NCBI GenBank assembly: GCA_011330645.1
Contig: DRQB01000206.1
Span: forward strand, 1 to 12,448
Source: Campylobacterota bacterium
GTDB lineage: Bacteria > Campylobacterota > Campylobacteria > Campylobacterales > Sulfurovaceae
DNA: 12,448 nt
Direction of reading: 5' to 3'
Under the pieces are notes generated by a model. That model had not been told where the DNA came from, made no database searches, and worked only from the letters and a program-made list of their open reading frames with translations. Below, piece after piece: positions 1-5,121 of this stretch; within the stretch, counting starts at the first letter, position 1; every line of letters begins with the position of its first letter. The position numbers and the translations under genes are program-made.

Positions 1-304
1 AAAAATCTGACCCAATATGTAACCCTGCTTTGGCTCTACCTGAGCGTATTTCTTCCTTTAGGGTATGAAGATCTTTCACTTTATAGAGCTCAAAATAGCC
101 CTCAAACCAGAGTTTTGTATCTATCATCATAGAAAAGTAGGATTTATCTTCATCATAGTATGCCATTTTTACATTATTGGGTTCTAGTTTAAGTGCTAAA
201 CCAAAGAGGATTACCAATAATACAGGCATCACAACTATGAGAGCTAATAGACGTGAATCTCGACGCAATTGCAATAACTCTTTTTTGATAATCGTACGTA
301 TCAT
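1..304 (-). CDS. ABC-2 type transporter permease, N-terminal part (cut by window edge)
   Basis: This is the first 101 codons of an ABC-2 family permease, the membrane partner of the ATPase encoded just upstream. Translation of the minus strand begins MIRTIIKKELLQLRRDSR. That is the usual cytoplasmic amphipathic start of DrrB/YhhJ/YbhS-like permeases. A first membrane helix follows at about residues 19-38 (LLALIVVMPVLLVILFGLAL), and then a soluble extracytoplasmic segment containing YYDEDKS, where these proteins carry a large periplasmic domain. The start ATG overlaps the ATPase stop codon in an ATGA junction (301-304), so the two are translationally coupled. The remaining helices lie beyond base 1. 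The family assignment is firm. The substrate is unknown; relatives export drugs, lipids or polysaccharides, and pairs of such permeases often follow one ATPase. Confidence 0.88.
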   Translation of the reverse strand, partial: MIRTIIKKELLQLRRDSRLLALIVVMPVLLVILFGLALKLEPNNVKMAYYDEDKSYFSMMIDTKLWFEGYFELYKVKDLHTLKEEIRSGRAKAGLHIGSDF

Positions 305-1197
305 AATGCTTTATCCTGTGTTAATGCTATAAATACATCTTCTAAGTTAGGTATGCTTTCTTCTAAAGGTATTGTTATTTTAAAGCTCTGTTGTAGTAGT
401 TCTTTGATGGTGTTAATATTGAAATGTTCTGCTACAAGTATACGCAATTCATTACCAAATTGATTGAGTAAAATAATATCTTCTATCCCAGATAATGCTT
501 TTGTAATGAGAGGAGAATAGGGTAAATTGATGGTGTAGAGTTTAACTTTACCCAAAGTATTTTTGATTGTTGAGGGACTTCCTTGTGCTACGATTTCTCC
601 TTTAGCTAAAAAAGCCAGTTCTTCACAACGTTCTGCCTCTTCCATATAGTGTGTGGTGATGAAGAGTGTTTTCCCCTCTTGGCTGAGTTCATAAAAATCA
701 TCCCATAAAAGTTTTCTTGTTACCGGGTCAATCCCAGCTGTGGGCTCATCTAAAAATAAAATTTTAGGATTATGTGCAAGGGCACATACTAAAGCAAGTC
801 GTCGCTTATAACCACCAGAAAGAGAACTTGCTTTTACATCTTTATATCTTTTCAAGTCATATCGAGACAGGAGCATATGAAGTCTATCACTATTATAAAT
901 ACCATACATCTCTGCATAAAAAAGAATATTTTCCCAAACACTTAGTTCTTCATATTGTCCAAAATACTGGGCAACATATCCAAAATCTCTTTTTGACTCT
1001 TTTATAGGTTTTTTATTGATACTTATATTTCCTTCATCAATGGATATGAGTCCACATAACATTCGGATAAGTGTTGTTTTCCCTGCAGCATTTGGACCTA
1101 GTAAACCAAAAATGGTTCCTTTTTTAATATGCAAAGAGACATCTTTGAGAATTTTTTGTGTACCAAACTGTTTTGTTACATGATTTATCTCTATCAT
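301..1197 (-). CDS. ABC transporter ATP-binding protein (DrrA/YbhF/CcmA-like)
   Basis: This is the cytoplasmic ATPase subunit (298 aa) that powers the ABC-2 permease encoded immediately downstream. All nucleotide-binding motifs are intact: Walker A GPNAAGKTT (residues 34-42), Q-loop Q77, signature LSGGYKRRLAL (126-136), Walker B ILFLDEPT with catalytic E151, D-loop around GID (155-157), and switch histidine H182. Residues from about 215 form the C-terminal extension typical of the DrrA/YbhF class, not of importers. The Walker A has Ala-Ala where Asn-Gly/Gly-Ala is more usual, which is tolerated in this family. An AAGGAG site sits 8 bases ahead of the ATG. The gene follows the DUF4395 gene by 34 bp on the same strand and overlaps the permease by 4 bp, which indicates one operon. 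The exported substrate cannot be read from the sequence. Confidence 0.93.
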   Translation of the reverse strand: MIEINHVTKQFGTQKILKDVSLHIKKGTIFGLLGPNAAGKTTLIRMLCGLISIDEGNISINKKPIKESKRDFGYVAQYFGQYEELSVWENILFYAEMYGIYNSDRLHMLLSRYDLKRYKDVKASSLSGGYKRRLALVCALAHNPKILFLDEPTAGIDPVTRKLLWDDFYELSQEGKTLFITTHYMEEAERCEELAFLAKGEIVAQGSPSTIKNTLGKVKLYTINLPYSPLITKALSGIEDIILLNQFGNELRILVAEHFNINTIKELLQQSFKITIPLEESIPNLEDVFIALTQDKAL

Positions 1198-1231
1198 AAG
1201 TATTCTCCTTACCCCATGAGTTTAGCACATA

Positions 1232-1879
1232 TTAAATTGTTTGCCCATTCATCACATACATAACCAAAATTATTACTAGTACGAAAAATATAGCTAAAAC
1301 AGTTATTTGAGAGATGGAAAATTTCTGGCATGCATGTCTATCTCGTTCTTCATCACATGTACCCCCTGCACAATATTGTGCTTCTTCTTTATGAAATAGA
1401 TTGTAAAGTTTACACCCCAGGCAAATGCCAAATACTGCTTCAAAATAAAGTAATATCAAACAGGTTATACAGCTAAGACCAATAAGAGCATTATGCAAAC
1501 TCTCTTGACCAATGGGCGTTTTAGATGGGAAAATTGTGGTTAAACCAAGTAAAAATATAGCCAAAATAAGTCCTATACTCCATGCAAACTTTTTTTGCCT
1601 CGCTCCCACATACTCTGGAATTTGATTTTTCACCATAAAGCGTCCAATCAACAAGCTAGGAGCATATTTGGGATTTATTAATACACGTATAATAAATTCA
1701 AGTAAAAATATCTCAATAAATAATTGGGTAATGAGTATATTTTTAGTAACTATACAATTAATAAAAGAGAGAAATGCAAATAAAAATAATATTCCTGCAC
1801 CTGCTCTTGCTTCTCTTTCATTCAGTACTTTTACATCATAGCCTTCGACAATTTCTCCAAAATCAAATATCTTTGACAT
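1232..1879 (-). CDS. DUF4395 family cysteine-rich membrane protein
   Basis: This is a 215-aa integral membrane protein with about five hydrophobic segments (roughly 27-45, 47-68, 98-117, 131-153 and 190-211). The N-terminal pattern VNERxxRxxAG (here VLNEREARAGAG, residues 18-29) and the motif ICLGCKLYNL (152-161) are characteristic of DUF4395. Cysteines 153 and 156 form a CxxC at the end of helix 4. C170, C175 and C184 follow in a short polar loop (YCAGGTC). This arrangement suggests a redox or metal-linked role, as in relatives that sit beside thioredoxin or sulfurtransferase genes, but no function is established. AAGGAGA precedes the ATG by 4 bases. It is the first gene of the leftward operon with the ABC exporter and has a good -10 (TATAAT, 1902-1907). 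Its co-transcription with an exporter is unusual. Confidence 0.85.
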   Translation of the reverse strand: MSKIFDFGEIVEGYDVKVLNEREARAGAGILFLFAFLSFINCIVTKNILITQLFIEIFLLEFIIRVLINPKYAPSLLIGRFMVKNQIPEYVGARQKKFAWSIGLILAIFLLGLTTIFPSKTPIGQESLHNALIGLSCITCLILLYFEAVFGICLGCKLYNLFHKEEAQYCAGGTCDEERDRHACQKFSISQITVLAIFFVLVIILVMYVMNGQTI

Positions 1880-1901
1880 GATTTCTCCTTTTATATCAAT
1901 A

Positions 1902-1933
1902 ATTATAGGATAAAAAAATGTGAAAAAAATGAG
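1902..1933 (-). promoter_or_regulatory. Promoter of the DUF4395-ABC operon with paired 11-bp repeat boxes
   Basis: On the minus strand CTCATTTTTTT (1933-1923) is followed directly by CACATTTTTTT (1922-1912), then ATCC, then a perfect TATAAT (1907-1902). The -10 starts 26 bp after the first box. The predicted start of transcription is near 1895, which leaves a leader of about 16 bases with an AAGGAGA site. The repeat spacing and position match sites of the PhoB/OmpR family. This is the best example of four such promoters in the window. Confidence 0.65.
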
Positions 1934-1944
1934 ATAATATTTTT

Positions 1945-1976
1945 CTCATTTTATGCTCATTTTTTTAGGTTAGAAT
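1945..1976 (+). promoter_or_regulatory. Promoter of the first lipoprotein gene with paired 11-bp repeat boxes
   Basis: CTCATTTTATG (1945-1955) and CTCATTTTTTT (1956-1966) form a direct repeat with an 11-bp period. AGGT follows, then the -10 TAGAAT (1971-1976), which differs from TATAAT at one position. Transcription should begin near 1983, with AAGGAT ahead of the ATG at 2005. It lies back to back with the DUF4395 promoter. The first boxes of the two are inverted and separated by 11 bp (1934-1944). Confidence 0.62.
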
Positions 1977-2004
1977 AGTACAAATTATCAAAAAAGGATA
2001 GAAA

Positions 2005-2340
2005 ATGTTTGAATTTAGACCGTTAATGTTTCTTATGGGAGTTTTATTGCTCTCTGGGTGTGCTGAGCTTGAGGTGAGTCCAGGAAAACAGAATGAATTT
2101 AAAAATGCTCCTGTCAATGAAGGTAGTAGAGCAGGCATCGTAAGTTATAGTAAAGAGGCATTCGATCAAGACGATGAGAGACAAGAAGCATATGATGAAA
2201 TGGCAAAGAGCTGTCATGGAGCCTATAAAATACTCAAAGAAGAAGTCAAAAAAGGAAATGGAGATTATCTAAATGACAAAGACGTGCTTATAGGACTTGA
2301 TGATACTAGGGTGTATATTACGTTTAAATGTATTCGGTAA
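2005..2340 (+). CDS. Small lipoprotein of unknown function
   Basis: This 111-aa protein has a lipoprotein signal: hydrophobic residues 7-16 followed by the lipobox LSGC, with Cys19 as the lipidation site after SPase II cleavage. The mature part is about 92 residues, very polar and acidic in its first half (QDDERQEAYDEMAKSC). It contains two further cysteines, C70 and C109, that could form a disulfide in the periplasm. Residue 20 is Ala, not Asp, so there is no classical inner-membrane retention signal and outer-membrane sorting is likely. I do not recognise the mature domain. It is divergent from the DUF4395 gene and ends at a hairpin shared with the convergent barrel gene. It has its own promoter with the repeat boxes described for this region, so it is probably co-regulated with its neighbours. 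Confidence 0.82.
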   Translation: MFEFRPLMFLMGVLLLSGCAELEVSPGKQNEFKNAPVNEGSRAGIVSYSKEAFDQDDERQEAYDEMAKSCHGAYKILKEEVKKGNGDYLNDKDVLIGLDDTRVYITFKCIR

Positions 2341-2358
2341 GCGATATTGGAGATCTTA

Positions 2359-2390
2359 TTACAAGTACCCAAACATAGTGGTACTTGTAA
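2359..2390. terminator. Bidirectional hairpin terminator between convergent genes
   Basis: TTACAAGTACC (2359-2369) and GGTACTTGTAA (2380-2390) form a perfect 11-bp stem with a 10-base loop. It lies 18 bases after the lipoprotein stop and 5 bases after the stop of the leftward barrel gene, exactly between the two converging genes. The stem is AT-rich at its base and no long U-tract follows on either strand, so termination strength is uncertain, but the position strongly supports a shared terminator. Confidence 0.72.
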
Positions 2391-2395
2391 ATTGT

Positions 2396-2923
2396 TCAAT
2401 ACCATGTATAATTTATTGTAAATCTGATAGCATCAGTATCTGCATTAAGTTTATCATCTGTATTTACTTTCATATAGCTAGCTTCAAGGGAAATATGTTG
2501 AGATAATTCATATCCTGCTCCCACTAAAAATCCATATCCTGTTTGATTTTTACTTTTTTTAAGCTCATTTACGGTTCCTTGTCCTAGCATTGCAGTGACA
2601 TAATATGGTGAATTTTTATCAAAGTAATAATCCATACCAATACCAAAAAGAGAAGTATTTACGCTCTTTCCTTTGCCATCATATTTGTAGTTATCTCCTT
2701 GACTACTAAGATAAATAGATAATTGTTCGTTCAACCCATATCCAAGTTTTAAGGAGGTAGCAAAACCTGTATCTCTTGAATCATCTCCTGTAATACTTGT
2801 TTTGATACTACTCGCTCCAATACCTAAACCAAGCATAAAACCCTCTTTATTGTCATCAAATGCATTGGCATTGGACGTAAGTAGTAAGGCAGTTATGGTT
2901 GGTATAATAATCTTTTTCATCAT
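2396..2923 (-). CDS. Small outer-membrane beta-barrel protein (OmpX/OMP_b-brl type)
   Basis: This 175-aa protein has a cleavable signal peptide (hydrophobic to residue 16, cleavage after SNANA at about residue 21). The rest is about 154 residues of alternating polar and hydrophobic strands. Examples are GFMLGLGIGAS, GFATSLKLGYG, SIYLSSQGD, YYVTAMLGQG, GYGFLVGAGYEL, HISLEASYMKV and the final strand IRFTINYTWY. Length and pattern fit an eight-stranded OmpX/OmpA-like barrel. The last residue is aromatic and the preceding alternation resembles a C-terminal BAM recognition strand. Two start codons are adjacent (2923 and 2920). AAGGAT is only 2 bases from the first and 5 from the second, so MKKIII at 2920 may be the true start. 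The gene is divergent from the second lipoprotein and shares with it an inverted regulatory site. Its specific role is unknown. Confidence 0.82.
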   Translation of the reverse strand: MMKKIIIPTITALLLTSNANAFDDNKEGFMLGLGIGASSIKTSITGDDSRDTGFATSLKLGYGLNEQLSIYLSSQGDNYKYDGKGKSVNTSLFGIGMDYYFDKNSPYYVTAMLGQGTVNELKKSKNQTGYGFLVGAGYELSQHISLEASYMKVNTDDKLNADTDAIRFTINYTWY

Positions 2924-2971
2924 CTATCCTTTTATTTTAAAATTTGGAGTTATCTATGACTCCTTACATAG

Positions 2972-3003
2972 ATTGTGACAAAATATAATGTGGAAAAAAT
3001 GAG
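2972..3003 (-). promoter_or_regulatory. Promoter of the barrel gene with paired 11-bp repeat boxes
   Basis: On the minus strand CTCATTTTTTC (3003-2993) is followed directly by CACATTATATT (2992-2982), then TTGT and a -10 candidate CACAAT (2977-2972) that matches TATAAT at 4 of 6 positions. The -10 begins 26 bp after the first box, as in the other three promoters. Predicted transcription starts near 2965, giving a leader of about 45 bases. The -10 alone is weak, which suits an activator-dependent promoter. Confidence 0.55.
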
Positions 3004-3009
3004 TTGATA

Positions 3010-3041
3010 CTCATTTTTTCCACATTTTTTTTAGTCATACT
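3010..3041 (+). promoter_or_regulatory. Promoter of the second lipoprotein gene with paired 11-bp repeat boxes
   Basis: CTCATTTTTTC (3010-3020) and CACATTTTTTT (3021-3031) are followed by TAGT and CATACT (3036-3041), a 4-of-6 match to TATAAT that keeps the key A2 and T6. The -10 position relative to the first box is again 26 bp. With the leftward boxes it forms a near-perfect inverted repeat: 15-bp arms at 2990-3004 and 3009-3023 around 4 bases. GATAAG at 3042-3047 is an alternative -10. Confidence 0.55.
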
Positions 3042-3047
3042 GATAAG

Positions 3048-3093
3048 GTACAAAAAGATAAAAGAGTCTTCCCTGTCTTAATGCTTTTTGTAC
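3048..3093 (+). repeat. Inverted repeat in the 5' leader of the second lipoprotein gene
   Basis: GTACAAAAAG (3048-3057) and CTTTTTGTAC (3084-3093) are perfect 10-base inverted arms separated by 26 bases. The 5' arm starts at the transcription start predicted from the CATACT -10, so the mRNA would open with a stem. The 3' arm ends 17 bases before the GAGG ribosome site. The interval also holds a six-codon open frame from ATG 3081 to TAA 3101, without a clear ribosome site. The stem may protect the transcript 5' end or be regulatory. It is not a recognised riboswitch. Confidence 0.45.
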
Positions 3094-3123
3094 ATATCTA
3101 ATTCAAAAGTGAGGCAAGAAGTC

Positions 3124-3465
3124 ATGAATAAATTCCAAACCTTAATGTACACAACAATGTGTGTTGTTTCATTGTCTGCCTGTGTTTCTATAAGCGATGA
3201 AAGTGATGTGAAGATAAAAAATAGTCAACTTTCAAATACAAATATAAAAGATATTTATATTAAGCTTTCTAGCAATACGTACTGGGGTAAAGATAGACTT
3301 GTCAATGGAGAACTTAAACCGAATCAATACAAAAAATTTACATTAACACGATGCACGAAAAAATATGATTATAAAGTTGTTTATTTGGATGATACTGTAA
3401 ACATTTTACGTAATCATAAAGTTAAATGTAGAAGAACCTCAATGTTGATTTTCAAGGATCATTAG
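3124..3465 (+). CDS. Small lipoprotein with predicted beta-sandwich domain
   Basis: This is a 113-aa protein. I place the start at ATG 3124 and not at the in-frame TTG 3088. GAGG lies 9 bases ahead of the ATG, and the protein then begins directly with a lipoprotein signal (hydrophobic 5-17, lipobox LSAC, Cys20). The mature part contains IYIKLSSNTYWGKDRLVNGELKPNQ, KFTLTRC and YDYKVVYLDD (shown here as separate strands). A WGxD-L...L-P-pattern, paired cysteines (C77, C102) and a YD[FVY]K-type strand recur in many small secreted proteins of unknown function in Proteobacteria, from my recollection of the family pattern. The basic C-terminus (KVKCRRTS) is notable. Its last 27 bases overlap the 3' end of the convergent response regulator gene. 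It is regulated from a box pair shared with the divergent barrel gene. Function is unknown. Confidence 0.78.
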   Translation: MNKFQTLMYTTMCVVSLSACVSISDESDVKIKNSQLSNTNIKDIYIKLSSNTYWGKDRLVNGELKPNQYKKFTLTRCTKKYDYKVVYLDDTVNILRNHKVKCRRTSMLIFKDH

Positions 3466-4134
3466 TCTATATCCAATTCCAGAAATATTTTCTATATAAT
3501 TTCCTTCTAACTTTTTACGGAGCCCACGTACCAAAGAGCGTAGGGCATCCATACTCATACCTTCATATGCCCAGATGATATTTTCTATCTCTTCATAGGT
3601 GATGGCTCTTTGTTTATGTTTTACAAGAAAGTCAAAGAAGAGTAGTTCATTATGGGTAAGTTTCACAAGTCTATTATGTTTAATAAGTGTTTGGTTAAGT
3701 GTATCATAGCGTGTCTGTTCATCTAAAGTAATGAGACCTATATTATTTGATTCTAATGATTGACATGCCATGAGCAATGCTTCTTGAAGTTTATCTGACG
3801 TAATGGGTTTAATAAGATATTTGATAAGCTGTAGTTCTACTGCCTTAAGGAGATACTCTGTATCGGTATGTGCTGTAGTAATGATAATAGGGGTGTTTTT
3901 ATCATTTTGTCGTATTTTAGAGGCAAATTCTAGTCCACTTAATTTAGGCATTTTAATATCTGAGATAATTAAATCTGGTTTATGGGTATTGTATACCTCT
4001 AAGCCTTCTAACCCATTTTGGGCTTCATAGACTTTGTTGCAGTAGCGCGAGAGATATTCTACTGCATTTTGACGGATGAGAGGTTCATCTTCAACATAGA
4101 GTATTGTGAGTGGCGTAAGTGCTTCTAAATTCAT
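3439..4134 (-). CDS. OmpR/PhoB-family two-component response regulator
   Basis: This 231-aa transcription factor has an N-terminal receiver domain and a C-terminal winged helix. The receiver (about 8-125) keeps the acidic pair E15/D16, phosphoacceptor D59 in ISDIKMP, T87 in ITTAH, and K109 in the KP motif. The effector domain (about 145-231) starts at LTHNELLFFDFLVKHK and shows the recognition-helix region MDALRSLVRGLRKKL and the wing signature ISGIGYRL, all typical of OmpR/PhoB. No sensor kinase gene is present, so it is an orphan within this window. The ATG lacks a Shine-Dalgarno site and a TACAAT -10 lies 6 bases upstream, which suggests a leaderless message. Its 3' end overlaps the converging lipoprotein gene. 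Repeat boxes with an 11-bp period at four nearby promoters are plausible targets. Confidence 0.92.
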   Translation of the reverse strand: MNLEALTPLTILYVEDEPLIRQNAVEYLSRYCNKVYEAQNGLEGLEVYNTHKPDLIISDIKMPKLSGLEFASKIRQNDKNTPIIITTAHTDTEYLLKAVELQLIKYLIKPITSDKLQEALLMACQSLESNNIGLITLDEQTRYDTLNQTLIKHNRLVKLTHNELLFFDFLVKHKQRAITYEEIENIIWAYEGMSMDALRSLVRGLRKKLEGNYIENISGIGYRLMILENQH

Positions 4135-4183
4135 AGTTACATTGTAGTTAAAAAAAGGTTAATTTAAACTAGAAAATAATATA
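4134..4183 (-). promoter_or_regulatory. Candidate promoters of the response regulator gene
   Basis: Two -10 candidates are seen on the minus strand. TATATT (4183-4178) would give a leader of about 37 bases, and TACAAT (4146-4141) would start transcription at or within a base or two of the ATG. No AGGA-type site precedes the ATG, which favours the second and a leaderless mRNA. TTAAC occurs twice with an 11-bp period just upstream of TACAAT (about 4148-4163), a possible autoregulatory site. Which promoter is used cannot be decided here. Confidence 0.4.
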
Positions 4184-4205
4184 CTTTGCAAAACAAAGTA
4201 CTTTG
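4180..4205 (+). promoter_or_regulatory. Promoter and palindromic candidate operator of the RND operon
   Basis: TATACT (4180-4185) is a good -10 for the rightward operon, predicting a start near 4192. The perfect inverted repeat TACTTTG (4182-4188), CAAAA, CAAAGTA (4194-4200) overlaps both. A third TACTTTG copy follows at 4199-4205, just ahead of the GAGGA ribosome site (4205-4209). A dimer bound here would cover the -10 and the start site, so repression by the operon's own winged-helix regulator is a reasonable inference. Confidence 0.55.
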
Positions 4206-4215
4206 AGGATGTGAT

Positions 4216-4833
4216 ATGTCAGAAGAAAAAAAAGAAGCTTTACGGCAGATAAATGATATTAAAAACCATTTGATTGATAAACAAACTTTTTTCCCTTACA
4301 ACTATAAAGCTACTTATGTTTGGGCGGTGATTGCTGTACTTTTGACATTTATAATGATACCTATGTATCAAGCCAGTGTACTACAAGGTACGGTAGTCAC
4401 ATTTATTTTTATTACCATAGGTTTTGTAACAGAAGGGGTTTTGACAAAAAAAGTCAATCAGAGTTACGATATCGAAGATTGTACACATAGACAGCAGTTT
4501 ATTATGAAAAGTTTTTTGATGTTGTCTCTCTTTGGGATTGTACTTTCTATGGTTTTGGCTAGTCATGGTCTGTATATCCCTATATTCCTTTTATGGCTTT
4601 TCCTATGTTCTGTGGGTTACTTTTCTGTAGGCTTTGTATTGAATATCAAAAGATTCTCTCAAATGGCACGTTTTAATATATTCTCCTCCACACTCTTACT
4701 GGCGATTGGCTATATGAATGATTCATTAGAAGGGAATACTAATTATCTTATAGTCGTACAAGTTTTTGTGGTGCTTGGATTAAGTATTATGCCATCTATT
4801 GTGGCTTGGCAACAAATCAAAGAAGGGAAGTAG
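4216..4833 (+). CDS. Six-helix membrane protein, first gene of the RND operon
   Basis: This is a 205-aa integral inner-membrane protein. A charged cytoplasmic N-terminus with EALRQINDIKNHLIDKQ (residues 7-23) is followed by six predicted helices at about 32-52, 57-76, 90-112, 117-139, 149-165 and 173-194, and a short basic tail. No catalytic motif is visible. The N-terminal pattern resembles membrane proteins that I recall being encoded beside winged-helix regulators in other bacteria, usually as a two-gene module. Here too the regulator gene follows after 9 bases. GAGGA lies 6 bases before the ATG. A sensory or regulator-tethering role is possible but is inference from context. An accessory role in the export system is the alternative. 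Confidence 0.78.
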   Translation: MSEEKKEALRQINDIKNHLIDKQTFFPYNYKATYVWAVIAVLLTFIMIPMYQASVLQGTVVTFIFITIGFVTEGVLTKKVNQSYDIEDCTHRQQFIMKSFLMLSLFGIVLSMVLASHGLYIPIFLLWLFLCSVGYFSVGFVLNIKRFSQMARFNIFSSTLLLAIGYMNDSLEGNTNYLIVVQVFVVLGLSIMPSIVAWQQIKEGK

Positions 4834-4842
4834 GGTAACAGT

Positions 4843-5121
4843 ATGTTTGACCCACTTTTGCATCAGGGCATCCGCTCCAAACTTGTATCACTGCTCATTA
4901 CCAATGACGAGCTTCCTTTTAAAGCACTCAAAGAGGCTTTAGGTGTGACCGATGGAAATCTCTCTTCACATCTCTCAAAACTTGAAAAAGAACAATATAT
5001 TGTGATAGAAAAAACTTTTGAAGGAAAACGCCCCAAGACTGTCGTAAAGATTGCGTCTAGAGGGAGAAAAGCTTTTGAAGTCTATATTGAGGCACTTAAA
5101 GCCTTTATAGAGGAGAATTGA
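4843..5121 (+). CDS. Winged-helix transcriptional regulator (HTH_34, MarR/ArsR-like)
   Basis: This 92-aa single-domain DNA-binding protein matches the PF13601 (HTH_34) pattern along its whole length. It has helix 1 from IRSKLVSLL, helix-turn-helix FKALKEALGVTDGNLSSHLSKLE (about 26-48), and a wing with YIVIEKTFEGKRPKT. The C-terminal helix RKAFEVYIEALKAFI is likely used for dimerisation. There is no ligand or receiver domain, so the signal may reach it through the membrane protein encoded just upstream. It lies between that gene (9-base gap) and the first RND gene, whose ATG overlaps its TGA by one base. It therefore probably regulates its own operon. The palindrome at 4182-4200 over the operon promoter is a candidate binding site. 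Confidence 0.88.
   Translation: MFDPLLHQGIRSKLVSLLITNDELPFKALKEALGVTDGNLSSHLSKLEKEQYIVIEKTFEGKRPKTVVKIASRGRKAFEVYIEALKAFIEEN

Noticed and set aside
1926..1952. Inverted repeat AAAATGAGA...TCTCATTTT as a terminator or Fur box
   Set aside because: It lies between divergent starts, not gene ends, and does not fit the Fur GATAAT pattern; it is explained by the two back-to-back direct-repeat promoters.
2297..2506. 69-codon rightward open frame across the lipoprotein and barrel gene ends
   Set aside because: It spans the terminator hairpin, lacks a ribosome site and overlaps two well-supported genes; composition is that of an antisense shadow.
2946..2963. Short hairpin GGAGT-N8-ACTCC in the barrel gene leader
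   Set aside because: The stem is only 5 bp and AT-rich around it; chance occurrence is likely, so I do not list it as a regulatory element.
2984..2989. Perfect TATAAT on the plus strand upstream of lipoprotein 2
   Set aside because: It would start transcription inside the box palindrome, and it lies within the second leftward box; the -10 that keeps the shared 26-bp geometry is preferred, though use of this one cannot be excluded.
3088..3123. Upstream TTG start that would add 12 residues to lipoprotein 2
   Set aside because: No ribosome site fits it, it lies in the leader inverted repeat, and the added residues would precede a well-formed lipoprotein signal that already starts at ATG 3124.
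5118..5120. TTG start for the first RND transporter
   Set aside because: It is only 2-3 bases from the AGGAG site; the ATG at 5121 has better spacing and the usual start codon.
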